The notes: generated by a model from the sequence alone, not told the origin. DNA of 64,000 nucleotides from Lichenostomus cassidix (GCA_008360975.2 CM039182.1:83049405-83113404), one strand, 5' to 3'; shown: positions 38,862-52,298, counted from the stretch's first letter. Numbers and translations are program-made.

Positions 38862-39767
38862 AGTGTTTACCATATGACCTAATTTCTCATCCCAGAATAT
38901 TTATAATGAACATTTATAATGAACATTTTTAGTGACAACAGGAGATTAAAGAAGTACAGTAATATTGCACTCAGACAAGGAAAGAGACAAGAACTGCAGA
39001 TGAGTGTCCCAGCAGAAATACCAGTCTGGTAGGCATTTGATGGTTTTGGAAAGAGTGAACTAGAGAGCCCAACACTCAGCAAAGCAGAGTATGACACCAT
39101 GTGTGTTGTTAAGCTTGAGCCATAACATGATCTTCTTTTTCCACTGGTTTCACCAAACCTTAAATTACGGTTAAATACCCCACCTAGTATGTATAGTAAA
39201 TAAGCTCTTTCTCATTTCTTTCATTTTCATCTCAAATCCTTGCCTAAGGACTTCTGAGAGAAGAATCAGAACTGAAAGTTTGCTTGTATGATGATACGAG
39301 ATCATACTGTACTCTATTTATGCCTGCTGGACTTCACAGACATACTTTTGAAGATCTGTAACACCTTGGCTTGCAATAATTGCAACATGCTGGTTGATAT
39401 GCCAAGCCTTCCTTACTGTTTATGCTGCTTTTAAAAACATGAAAAATGTTATTGCAAGTGACATGGGTTTCAATGGGTAGCATAATATTTTCTTTAGCTT
39501 GTTGGAACTTAGCTCTATTTCCTTTTCCAGGAAAATAATAAAACCATGTAGGAAAATCTGTGGAATTTTTATATTTGAAAGGTACTGACAACACTACTCA
39601 GTACCAGGCTTCACTGAGGCAGAGAGTAATGGCAGCTGCCCACATGTGACATGTTATTGGCATTTCTCCAAAGAAATCTTCATTTCTTTTACTTAACTGC
39701 TCTGTCCCGATACTCCTGTATCTAATATACAGAATTGCTGGGTGGTTTTCTACTATTTCAAAGGCCT

Positions 39768-39802
39768 AATTAATAATAATAACAACAACAATCACAATCA
39801 CA
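39768..39802. repeat. TAA/AAC trinucleotide and ATCACA compound repeat
   Basis: A run of TAA units passes into AAC units and then two CAATCA units, an impure compound microsatellite. Confidence 0.85.
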
Positions 39803-42800
39803 ATGTTTCCTTTAATCCAGAGGATTAATGGACCCTTAAAATACAACTATTGTGGGAGATTTCATTGAACACATAGTAGCTTCAAACTGCTTAAAGGTAC
39901 CATCAGAGTTCAGAGGAAAGGCACTCCTTTAGAGGTTTTCTTTCCTATGTTGAGTAAAAAATTGGAGAATAAATGAATTTTACAAAGGTTAGGATGTGAA
40001 TAGAGGTTCCTTCACTTAGCCATCCTTTTTAACAGCACTCAGGAGGGTCTTTAATTATAAAAAAGAACCCTTTTGTTCCCACCTTTCAGGATGATGCTTT
40101 AACCACCATGCCATGTGACAATTGGACACTCTCCACCCCATGCATCCTGCATGGGAGAAACATGGCAGTAACTGCACTGGACATAAAGCACAGTAACCAG
40201 GATGAGCTGGAGCTTAGCACCAAACAAGGATGGGAAAGAAAGGTATAGTGGTCCCACTTCCTACTATCATAGATTATGCCAGTATTTTATATTAAATTTC
40301 CACCGGATACAGTGCATGACTAAAACCAGTGAGGCCAATCTAGACAAAATTAGGCATAGTAAATGGCCAGTAATGTTACTAGGAGCTAGTGATTTCACAG
40401 ACCTAAATTTTCGTCCCCAAATTTCACGGAATTTAAAAAACGTTGGACTTACACCCAGAAAAGAGCACCACACCAAATGTTCAGAAATGGATAAAGCAAA
40501 ATTTTATAGCGCCACTGAAAAAATTTTGCCCAGTGTAACAGTGTTGGTCTGTATTAAGACGGGACACTTCCCCTGACAAAGAAACTGCCTGTAGTGATTA
40601 GGAACTGACTGCAACTAACTGAAGTTGAAACAGAATGCCCAATATGGAGCTGAACATGGGAAAATCTTTTATCTTTTCAGTGAAACAGACTCATCAGGCT
40701 TTGGTTTGAAGAGGAATTACATGGAGGATAGCTACCTAATGCTGCATTCTTCTCTACTGAAGAAATTGGGAAATTTGCACTTTGAAAAAAAAAATTCCCA
40801 TTATTCTTCACTGCATTTTAAATAATTAAAAACATGTAGGTACTTAATACTGTATCTTGATTCTTCAGGATACTACCTTAAAGAAAAAAACCAAACCAAA
40901 CCAAGAAAATTATCAAAGTGGGGATTTTGATTACTACAAAGAATCCAAAATTCAGTAGCTATGGAGAACTTGAATCATTCAGGAGACAGGCAGCATCTGA
41001 ACTTTTCCAACACTTCACAGGTACAAGCTTGACTTTTGCAGTTGTTTAATGGCATTTTGCAGCTTCCTCATTCACTCCCCCCTTTCCAGACAAAAAAGGT
41101 CATTTTTATTTTAGGACAAAAAATGGTTGGACTAATGATTTAAAAGATAAAGATAGGAAATCTTGAGAATCAGGGCAAAAAGTAAGGAAATGTGTCTTCC
41201 CACTTGAAATGATAGACATGACTAATCACCCTTCCCCAAGTACCAGATGAGTGAAGGATGTTAGCTTGGTATAGTTAAATTCCTCAAAGACACATAACTG
41301 CTTTCCTACAGAGAAAGGATCCTTGTTAGAAGTCAGCTTATCTTTCTGAGCTCTATGTATCCTTATTTAGTTGAAACTTCTGAGGGACATTAGATAGATG
41401 TATGGATGAACATGCTGTTACAGATAAAGAATAGGCTAGGAAATAGCTGGTGCACGACTGCAATAATCCAACTTTGGTGAAATACACACACAAAAATGCT
41501 TTTATTATACTGTCAGCTAAGTGCAGTACTCTTCACAAACACTATAAAGACGATGAAAAGCTTGTATAAAGCCAGTCATGCTACAATATATATAAGAAGA
41601 GTCTAGTTCAAGCACAGGTCATAAAAATTGTTAAAAGTAGCTTTTCTTTAATCCCAGTTTCGGTAAACCTATGAAGCTAAACATAAATAGAAAAAACACA
41701 AAGAACATTCTGTTTCTTTCTTCTAATTGTATATACAAAACCAATAGAACTTGAAAATAATTTGTTATGGCTGGCTGCTTCTTTTATAAAGAAATCAAGC
41801 CTTAAGAACATTATTTGGAGTAATTTCCCATTGAAACTTTGTTGCAGGAGCCCCTCTCTAAGTCTAACAGAATATTTCCTAGCTTTAGCACTTGTGCTTC
41901 ACCTATACTTAAGAAATTATTAGATCAGCTCCTGTTACAACAAATAAATAATTTTAAAAGATGCTTATTAAGTGCTCTCTGGCTATAATTAATACTATGA
42001 ACTGTGCTAGAGATGAATAAAGGAGGCCAAAAGAATCTAAGTCTGAAAGTGTAATTTCTTTTCCCATATTGATAAGACCACATACGATGAAAAAAAAATT
42101 CCATTACATTCATGGCTCCCATGCTCTTTGAAAAATACTTCCAATATTGCAGACCAAATATCTGAGCAATGTGCTGAATGTGTTTTCCTTTTGTGAAAGC
42201 TCAACATACTTATCAAAATTTGAGGGCTACAGATAAGATTTTAGAATATATTTAGAGCATAACAACAACATCATGGGGAGTTGATTTGTCAAAATTGTGT
42301 GGAAAAGAATCCTACAAGGCCAATGCTTGAAATTTCCAATCAGTAGCATTTCACAATCACCTTACTTGCAAACAATCTGTGGATACAATAAGAGTGGATG
42401 TGTAAATTGAGTTTGAATTTCTTCATCCGTAAGAGTTCAGTATTTTCTTTGGGTCAGGCTGCACTGAATATGAAGTAATGAAAAATATTAAAGGAGGCCC
42501 AAGGAAACAAAGGTCACCACTACTGATAATTCATCAAGCATTCAAAGACAAGGATGTTCTCAGATAAATTTCTAATGTGAGCTCCACTCCTTTTCTTTGC
42601 CTGTCCTCTACTTACAGGCCAGCCGCTGGTTTTGTACTTATCAGCCCTTTCCTTCTAAACTTTGTAACAGAAATATTTATCTATACAAGTACTAAGTCAT
42701 CTGGCAAATTCCAATTTTCTTTTATCCACAGACCCAACTAGGCTCAAACTCACTGCAGGTTTACTGCTCCCAAAACTGAGCCTCCTTCTGTAAGCCAGAA

Positions 42801-45781
42801 GCTGTATCATTAATTTCCATCGCTTGTGTTTCTAAACCAGTCTTTCCAGTATTTTTATAAACATTACAAGAAACATTTGTCTTATAGCAACAGGTTTTTC
42901 CTTTTACCATCACTCCTATCATTTTGCCTTGAAATCTAAGAATTTTCCGGTCTCAAGATTTAACTAAATTCTCCTTAAAGCAATTTTCTTCCTGCTCAAA
43001 CAACATAGCTACAGATGATATAGATATATCGACAATAGAATCATGCCTGGATTAAGGATTGCTTTTAAGGGATGTGGCATGATTATTGAGCATATGCAAA
43101 CAAAAATTGTATAGCATATAATGTAAACTGTGTGAAGAAAGTTCTTATAGTCTCTTGCTTCTTTCTCCTTTTTATACAATGTTACACATCAGGACCTTTC
43201 ATTGTTTTAGAGAAATTGGCTAATTTGTATACAAATTGTCTTATTCATGGAAATTGTGAATGACTGTAGAAATTATTTTAAGAAGTAAATAAAAAGGACT
43301 GGAAAAAGAGCACATGTATTCAATCACTGGCATGCCCTCATTTACAAACTGGTTTCCATCATCCCACACTGACTGGACACTCAGATTTAAGCGAGATTCT
43401 GATACAGCTGCTGCCGATGATATCCTGTGGGGTCACAATGTCTATTGAATTACAAAAATGATTAAATGCAATCAAAAGAAAAAAGAAGACAGAGCTAACC
43501 TGTAACTGAAAAAAACAACAGTATCATCCCAAAATATGTGTGGGACCATCCCAAACCTCTTTCCCTTACAAAGCATTTGAAGAAATCTTGAAATAATTAA
43601 GAACCATTTTACAAGGAGATATAAACATAAAAAGACACATTTTATTAATCTGCTTTAAACTCTCTGTATAACCATAACTGCACTAATCCTTTATAGTATT
43701 CTATGAAAGACAAGTGGTAGATTGCTATATAAGTAAGATTTATGGGTTTAGATTTAAAGATACTTTCCTGTGACATAATTTAAAGCAGTTGAGAAGAAAA
43801 TATTTTGATCCAAGAGGAGTTGTTCTAGGAAAATCAGAGATAAATCCTTCAGCTGCAGAATGGAGACATAAATCTGTCCACTAAACTTGATGATATAAAA
43901 GCTATTCTGCCCAGCTGATTCTGCATTTTCACAGGACAACAGATGCTTCAACATGTCTAGCACCAGAAACCACAAGAAGTCCCAATGGAACATTAAGACA
44001 TTAATGTGTCTTAAACAACATTTACTCATATGTCTAATATTCCCTGGTCAGGTCATAGATTATTAGGCTTCTCACTGGCATATACTGACAAAGGAAAATT
44101 CAGTGAGCTCTCAAAACTGGGTGTATGAGTAACTCATGAGGCTGACCACTGTAAGATTCATTGAATAAAATTGTCTGTTCATCACTGAACTTCTCTACCT
44201 TCTTTCCTTATTGGGTAGTATCCTATTTCATTTGATTAAAAAATGAATGTTTAATCCGTAAGTACACTAAAACACAAATATATTAGAAACTGCATCCAAA
44301 GACAGCAGCCTGATGTCTCCCAGAAACTTGTCCTTGTGCTGCTGAAAGCATTTATGTGGGTTATTTAAAAGACTTACTAGGATCCCATGCAATACAACAA
44401 CATATTGCAAAAAGAACAGACACAGAGATAATACAAAATCTAGCACATGGAAACAGTTTTAAAGAGGGTAATATTTGGAAAACTTGTCATTTCGATAAAA
44501 TGCATAGAAACAGCTACACTTTAGAAATTAGCAAGTAGTTTCTCTGAAATGGTCATTTTGCTTCTGTATGTGTTGTGTTTTCAGTGTTGGATCTCATAAG
44601 CCTGACAATAAAATGAATAATAATTAGTTTAGTTTTAACTAAGCCATAAGTATGCTGGGATAGCAAGACTGATATTTGGACTGACCAGACATGACAGCTT
44701 GTGTAATTCTGGACACATCACTCTCCTGGGGAACAGATTTAGATGGGAGACTCCCAAACCACTGCCAGGATGAGTTTAAGTCCTTAACAATAGCAAGCAA
44801 CTCTTTGAACAGGATAACTATGTTTCAGTCCTGACAACACCACTCCCTGTTAGGGAGCTTCCTCCTGACTTTGCAACTCTGCAGTGCTTCCTTGAACTGT
44901 GTCTGTCTTACCTGATGGTTGCATCCCAGCTGTACTCCTGCACCATCAACTGCACTCGCTGCTGCAGCTTCTGAGCTGCTTTGCTGCTGGAAGTGCTCTG
45001 TGGGAAATCTGGCTTAGAACTAGAGTGCAAACTGCATCATTCTTCTGAAAATACCCTTAGCACTAATATTTTAATCAGCTATCACAATATTTGGTATCAT
45101 TTTGCCTATGATACTTAATTTCAGATTGATTTTTTTCTTATTACATAACTTTGGTCTTAAACAGATTTTTTAAACAGAATTTAGTATTGATTATCAAAAA
45201 TCAAACCTTGACTGCAAAAACACCTCAGTCTCAATAACTGATAAAAGCTTAGCATTACTGGATTTTACAGAAAGTGCTATATTCTTGTGTTATTTTATTC
45301 ATGAAATGAAGAAGACAAAAGCCAAGTATGTCCTTGAATACTTGGCTGATCAGCGACAGAAAGCTAAATCAGTTAACACAAGAAAGCCAGTACAAGGTGA
45401 AGGGGCAAGCTCATTTTTCCATCTGTTTTTATAGAACACACCCTTTGTGAAATGTCACAGTCAAGGGCAGTTAAAAATTAATGTCATTCTAATCTTTAAA
45501 CACTTTAACTTGTTCAGTTAAATGTGTTAGACAGGAAACTATCCATAAACAAATCTGAGATGTTAAATTACTAAGATAGCTGTGATTTCCTTCTTTGCAA
45601 AATGTCATTTCTAGCGGCAGTATTATTTCCACTCAAGGAAATCACTCTACAACACCAAATATTTTCACATGCATTGAAACATGTAGACTACACAAGTCTG
45701 CGGATGTTTGCTTTGGCAAAGAATTGAACTTCCTCTGTTTCTCTGAATACAATGTAATCCTCCTCATTTATGTCTTCATTT

Positions 45782-45791
45782 GGGGGGGGGG
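45782..45791. repeat. G10 homopolymer
   Basis: Ten consecutive G, rare in this AT-rich intron; in the COBL transcript it is C10. Confidence 0.95.
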
Positions 45792-46639
45792 ACCCAACAA
45801 AACTGCCCCTCTTAAAAATCACATTTTAAACCCACCACAAACTGATTTGCTACCAAGATTCATTTCTCCTCTAGAGAAGTTAAACAAAAAAGGAAAAAAA
45901 CAACCTCCAGATATTAATCTCATATTTGTGCTTATCTTTTTAGTTAGAGCTATACAATTAACAGAACAAATGAACATTAATAAGAGTGTAAGATACACGG
46001 TAGCAGTGCAGTTCATATTTCTTCTGACAACTTTGCCAATGAATTTGATATGATCAAAGTCATCTTCTCAAGTGACTGCCTTTTGGAAAGGCACTGGCTA
46101 AAGATTTTATACATTATCTTCTCTTTCTCAGTCTCATATCCTGGATTATAGGCTGGATGATTTGCTGATCTGCTTGTCTGTCCTTAAAAATCCCAGAGAT
46201 ATTGCAAAGATTTGCAATAGTTATCTTGCATCTTTGCAAGATGCAAGAGGGACGCATTGGCATCCTTGCTGCCAAAAGGATGGGTTGCAGCCTAAAATCT
46301 GTGGAGCTAGAAAGTGGAAGTCACACAAACTTATGACAAGGAGCAAGTAGAACACTATCCTTTCTACTTCCAATATGCGACATATTTCGCTGGAGCTTAG
46401 GTTTCCCTCTAGACTTAAAATTTTCTCTGCAGAGATAGACAAGTTGAATTTCTAGTGCTTAGCACTAAGTCCTAGGCAATCACCTTGGCAGTCTTCTCAA
46501 TTAAGAGAAAAATATATCTGATTATTTCCAGTGTCCTACCCCCTTCTATCAGCCTTCTCCTTCCGCAGCCACATAGAATGCCTGGGAAACATGGTTAAGG
46601 CAATAAGTGATAGTTTCTGATTACCTTCCAGTTCGAGGA

Positions 46640-46700
46640 CCATAGAATGGTTTGGGCTAGAAGGGACCCTTAACAATGACCTAGTTTGCGATATGCCTTC
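46640..46700 (-). mobile_element. Short CR1 LINE 3' end fragment
   Basis: CCATAGAATGGTTTGGGCTAGAAGGGACCCTTAACAATGACCTAGT is the reverse complement of a CR1 3' terminus. The element fades into unrecognised sequence after about 60 bases, so this is a very short 5'-truncated copy or one disrupted on its 5' side. Confidence 0.75.
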
Positions 46701-47139
46701 CCACTGCCCCCTTCAAATTCCCACTTGAGTCTGGTTCTTTCCTGCACTGATGAATGCCAGCCAAAAACTGCTCTATTTCCACAACCTTCTGAAAGCAAGG
46801 AGAGGGGAGAATAGCAAAGTGTCTAATTGACCACAGTGTCAATTAGATATATTACTAGGACTGGAGCATTACATGGCTCTACATCAAGATTCCCACCCAC
46901 AAGTGCAAAACTTTATTATCAAAAATTACAGATAGACTCTGCTATGAAGACTTGTTTGAGGAACCCACCATGGCACACTGCTTGTTATCCACACCTGGAA
47001 GTGTCAGCAACATGGAACTGAGCAGGACTCAGGGGTTGTCTACTGGGTCTCAGGAGTTGAGAAATTATATTCCCATTAAGACAAGCATTCTGCAAATAAA
47101 ATGAGGTACTTATTTCTCCCAGGGACCTACACCAACTAT

Positions 47140-47426
47140 CCTGTAAAGAGGACGGTGCCAGACTCTGTTCAGTGGTGCCCAGATACAGGATTAGGAGCAA
47201 TGGCCATAAACTAAACCACACAAAGTTCTAACTCAACATGAAAAATAACTTCTTTTCACTGAGAACAGGCTGCCCAGGGAGGTCATGGAGTCTCCCTGTC
47301 TGGGACAAAACCCACCTGGACATATTCCTGTGTAACCTGCCCTAGGTGGCCCTGCCTTGGCAGGGGGTTTGGACTGGATGATATGCAGAGGTGCCTTTTC
47401 CCCCTAACAATTCCACGATTCTGTGA
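47140..47426 (+). mobile_element. CR1 LINE fragment with intact 3' tail
   Basis: Sense CR1: GGTGCCAGACTCTGTTCAGTGGTGCCCAG, GCAATGGCCATAAACTAAACCAC, GAACAGGCTGCCCAGGGAGGTCATGGAGTCTCC, CCTTGGCAGGGGGTTTGGACTGGATGAT, ending GATTCTGTGA at 47417-47426. It lies about 440 bases from the minus-strand fragment at 46640, with 5' ends facing each other. The left boundary is approximate. Confidence 0.9.
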
Positions 47427-49634
47427 AAAATAGCTTGAAGAGCAGAGAACAATTTTTTAAAAGATTATGCTTGTGATATTTTTTCTTTTTTTTCCTATTT
47501 GGTTAAACGGTGACTATGCTATTAAGCCATAAACTTAAACCTGATTTACACAGCACACACACATTTATTTCGTTAGCTTTTCTGTTCCATAATTTTTTAC
47601 CTTTTTAATTTAGGATTTATGTAAGGTGGAGTTAGAAGCAAAGTCTGAAAAGTGATGCAAACCCAGTTTCTAAATTAAGCACAGTGTTAGGGTAATTTTT
47701 CATCCTCACTGAATGCCAGTTCTTCAGAAGTCTTGCTGCTCAAAACGATCATTGTCTATTAACTTCCCCTAAATACGGTGCCCAACAAAGCCTCATAATT
47801 ACTTGACACATACTTTCTCTTTAATGAGAGCTAAAGCTCACGATGACATCAGCCTGTTCTATTTGTCTGAGACTTGCAAGCCAGATGAAGTTTACTTACT
47901 GAGTGCTGCAACCCTGCCAAAATTCAGGGCTGCATGGAACAGTATGTTCCGGCCCTAATGTCTTGCCAGTTTTCAATGAAGTGCTTGACAGAGACCGCAT
48001 GTGGAGGTCAAGTGATACTGTCATGATCTCACCAGATGGTAAATTGTGGTATCATTCCCAAGGCAGGTAGTTTAGGCTGTTCAGAAACAGCTGGCAGGTG
48101 AACCATGAACTCACAGCCAGAAGCAACTGGATTATTGCAAAAGATCAAGAACGCTATTGATGCTGGCAAAAAGACTATTCCAAGAATTTTTCTTGCACAT
48201 AATTCAAGGATTCGACTCTCAAGACATATGTTTTCTTGCAAAAAAAAGAAGTCCTCCTGCCAAACAAATCTTGCATTTTTGCATGATTATTATGTTATGT
48301 ACCTTAAATTGTAACATAAAGACACTGTAAGCTCACCTTGCTTGGGTTCTTGCATACATATTAACCAACACCAGGTCACTCCCACTTTGATGCTGTTTGA
48401 GAGGTTATATCTACACAGCTTTGAGTGCAGGACTGGACTACTTTTCAGAAAACAACAGGACAGTAGACCATGGAAGAACTTTACAAAATTTTGTAATTAC
48501 ATTCTCCACCTCTCTAAAGTAACAGTCTATCCAAGACAAATTGTGAAACACTCAGCATTTCATGAAGTACAAGCCTTCAGTTAAAGCAGGTAAGCAATTT
48601 AAATCACCACTGAACTGACATTGCTACTATTTCCTGGACAAAGTTGCAAAAACCCTATTTCTAAAACTGCAAAAAAGTCACACAGTGGATTCCTCTTACA
48701 TTGTAAAAAGACATAATTTTAAAGCAGACTTCAAAATTTTAAATTCCTCTGGTTCAAATCCTATTGACTGTGAGCATTATCTGAGTAAAGGCAGAATCTC
48801 AAAGGGCTGCTGCAAAATGAGTCTTGTCTCTCACTTCTGAGAGGCTGCGCCTTCTTGCTAACATGAAAAACTCCACTGAAATTCTCCACTAACATCCCAG
48901 TTCATAGTGACCAAACTTCAGGCAAAAATATTACCAATTGTAGTTAATCACTTCTTAACTGAGAAGGCTTAGATTCCTTTTAAATAATTCATCACACCGT
49001 GACATTTTACTTCTTTTAAAATTACAGGGAAAAAGAGTTGGAAGATTAGGAGAAACAAAAAAGTTTCTGGAAAATAAGTTGGCTTCCTAAAAAGAGTTGC
49101 CTAAAGTTATTGAAATGCTTTCTGCCATTTATTTCTTTTAATGAGACACATACTGTTAGTAAATAAATGTGCAGCAACACAAAGTTGATCATTAGGAGCA
49201 ATAAAGAGGATGGGTGGCAATTTGGACTGAAACAATGGAATGTCTTTAGAGGAACAGAGAAGAAAATCCTGTAACACAGTATTAAAATATAACATACCCT
49301 TAACTGATACTTTTTGGAGGTGTTGAGAAAGTAGTGACTACACTGCATGTACCATTTAGCTGCGTTTTTTAGTAACTACTTTAAAAGAATTAATGTGTTT
49401 AAGTGCGCATACACCAGAATTAATTTTTGGAGCTGTTTCTATCATAAAAAGAACTACAAATTACTCCCTTTCTCTAGCAGCTTTTTTTAGCCTTCCTAAA
49501 TTTCATGCTTTACATGACAGCAAGATAAGCCTTCAGCCATCATTGCACTTTACTCTTTTCTTTTAATTTCGGCCTGCATCATTTATCCAAACCAAAGTGC
49601 AGCTGTTAGCTAAATTAAGCATCCAAACTGCACA

Positions 49635-49676
49635 GCAAACATTATCTGATTTGCTGTCAGCTGGCTTAATGTTTGC
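49635..49676. repeat. Inverted repeat in a homeodomain-motif-rich intronic patch
   Basis: Perfect 10-base arms GCAAACATTA (49635-49644) and TAATGTTTGC (49667-49676) flank a 22-base centre that contains the E-box CAGCTG. TAAT-containing motifs continue to about 49720. It may be part of a conserved non-coding element, but conservation cannot be judged from one sequence. Confidence 0.7.
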
Positions 49677-51039
49677 CATCTGATTAATGTTTTTTAAGAC
49701 ATTAACAAGTTTGGATATTTCACATTCAGATAACTGAATGTTATGCTTAAAGCTCTTTAAAAGATGAACAAACCACCTTAAAATTGGAAATTAATTGATG
49801 AGTTTTAATTTCTTAGTAATTTACCATGGTATAGGGCATTTTAAAGACCACAAACTTCTTTTACTATTCAGTCTTGTTTCTACTAATTTGTTCTGGTACA
49901 TCTTGATAATGGTCTCTACAATACGATAGTACTAGCCCAGTACAGCTCCAGTGGAAATATGAAATATATAAAACTTCCCAAGTTTATGACTGGTTAGAGA
50001 GACTGTTGTTTCTATAAAATTAATGCATGTCATTACAGAATTTTATGTCTGTGAAGGGCAACAGTTTGTACACGGCTGTTTCAACAAGGTAATTAAGTGA
50101 AAGTCATTAAGAAAAGGTCCACTCTTATACACTTAAAGAAATATTGCCTGATCCTTCAAGCAAAAGTGGATAGATGGACGGATGCAGCACACCCAAAGAG
50201 ATTGATTTGACTTTCTATCTCCTGAAAGGCAGAAATATAATTTTCTAAGTAAAACAATAGCTCCATCACTGCAGAAGATAGAAGTGTCCCAACAGTTGCT
50301 TCCTCAGAGGACCTGCAATCCAGAGAATATATCTGGCACACACATGGATCTGATACTGATTTCAAGTGCAAAGGGATCACGTCTTTCATGCTGGTTTTTA
50401 ACTGGCAGTGGAAGGCACATGTCCTGTAGAGTGCACCAGACATATAGCTCCCAACCACCTTTAACATGAGCTGTGTAAGTGCATCCCAGTATTCTGAGAT
50501 GCAGCCCAGGAGGGCCGAAAATATGATCCTTAGAGTCCTGTGGGGCTCTGTGATATCACAGTTACACTACCAAGCTGTAAAATGTATACCAGGCAAGTTA
50601 CATTAGGGTTCATGGTGCAAAATTCTTGTTGGTCCTATGATTTACTGGCAAAACTTCCAGCTTCACTCTGAAAATGCAGTTTTGCACCTAGGAGCACAAA
50701 ACAAAGAGATGGATGACTGGGAATAGGAATCAAAGGCAGCTGTTTCTGTTTTTAATGAGAAGCATGTTTTTCTGGTCATCAAATTACCACTGATAAGAAG
50801 ACCCAGTGAAGTCATTATGAATGCTGCCAGTAACTTTTCTGGAGTGATATCAGATCATATGAGACAATTATTTGGGTATAACTCTCTTCAGCATTCTCTA
50901 AAAATAGCTTCATGAGTTAGATTAAGGGTTCTGCTCAGCTTTTTTTTTTTAAATTAGACTGTGGCAGGTACCTAGGGGACGGCAGAAGAAAAGGAAAGGT
51001 ATGTTCAATACTACCTTTTCCCAAATACTTTTTCAGTTA

Positions 51040-51660
51040 CCAACCACCTTCATCTCAGGGACTTCCTGGTGTGATTTATCTTTCAAAATTCATAATGGAT
51101 TTGTCATCCTTGCAGCATTTGTTCAGTCTCCTCTTAAGCCCATGTAAACTTTTAGTGTCCACAACAATCTTGGTGGGCCAATTCAATGAAGAGCCACATG
51201 CTTTGGCTTTGGGAGTTTGCCTATTTCCTACTAGCTCCAAGTGCTCCTGTAATGGCTAACTGAACACTTAAATCCTTATCCACAGTCTTCAGTCACTTCT
51301 TCAAGATGAAGAATCATGGTTTATTTAAGTTGCACCATTGACCCTGTACTGAACTACTCCACGCCTTTGATCACCTTTGATGTCCATCCATGAGTCTCAT
51401 CCTATTCTGTAATATCCTTCTGAAACAAAGGGAACACTGTAGTAGTATTTAAGATGGCATAATAAAGCTCACAAATATAGTGGTGTAATAAAATTATCTT
51501 TTTACCCTCTTTTCCTCTCCTAAAATGCTCTGAATCTGATTCGCTTTTTTGATTGCTATTGAGCTTTGGGATTACTTTTTTCAAATAAATATGTCTTCTG
51601 ATTCTAAGATCTTCCTATTGAGTTACTGCCAACTGAGAGATCAGTATTTTACAAGGTCTT
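51040..51660 (-). mobile_element. Ancient CR1-family LINE fragment
   Basis: On the plus strand, GTTCAGTCTCCTCTTAAGCCCATGTAAACTTTTAGTGTCCACAACA, then GATGTCCATCCATGAGTCTCATCC, GTAGTATTTAAGATGGCATAATAAA and CTAAGATCTTCCTATTGAGT, follow in order the reverse complement of an old CR1 subfamily shared by reptiles and birds. Divergence is far higher than in the other CR1 copies, consistent with an early amniote insertion. Subfamily and boundaries need a repeat-library search. Confidence 0.65.
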
Positions 51661-52271
51661 AAGGAAAATTCAGAATGGCTTTTTCTTATGTATACCACTT
51701 CCTCCTTCCCCCACACTGAATTTACCTGCTTTCTTCTGCAAGTGCTCCCAGCTCCTAGCACTCAGTCTCATAAGGTCTTTCAACTTCAACTCTTCATACT
51801 CAGCTTTGGTCCTTGCCATCCAGGTAACTCCAGTAGGAGCAACAAACTTTCTCACGTTACTGTTTATTTTTCAGGTCACTTCTTAATATGATCAACATGG
51901 ATGCTCAAATACTCCGAGGCTGCTGCAATACTTCACCACTAGATGAGATCATTTAGTCCTAACCTGCAATTTCTCCTTTCTTTACTGTTAGTTATTTAAG
52001 AGTTAGATGACCTTCCTTATTATGGAACTGAGACTCTGTTTCCTTATGAAATTCTTGATGAGGGAACCTGGAAGCTTTGTGGGAACCCACACAGACTGTA
52101 TCAACCAGATCACACCCATCTGTTTGCTGAATGCATCAAGAGCACTCTAAGGGAGTTGTAAATCAAGGTTTCTTTTTTACTAAAGCTACATCTTCACAAA
52201 GATGCAAACTGGTTAAATTCTCTACTAGATTTCTAATAATTTTTCCAGTATATAAGCCACATAAGGAGGCT

Positions 52272-52298
52272 TGTTTATTTTTATTTATTTATTTATTT
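52272..52298. repeat. ATTT tetranucleotide repeat
   Basis: Six to seven ATTT units with one interruption. Confidence 0.9.

Noticed and set aside
45595..46053. Plus-strand ORF of 152 codons, among the longest in the window
   Set aside because: It crosses a G10 homopolymer, has no recognisable domain, and lacks splice or promoter context. A chance ORF in AT-rich intron.
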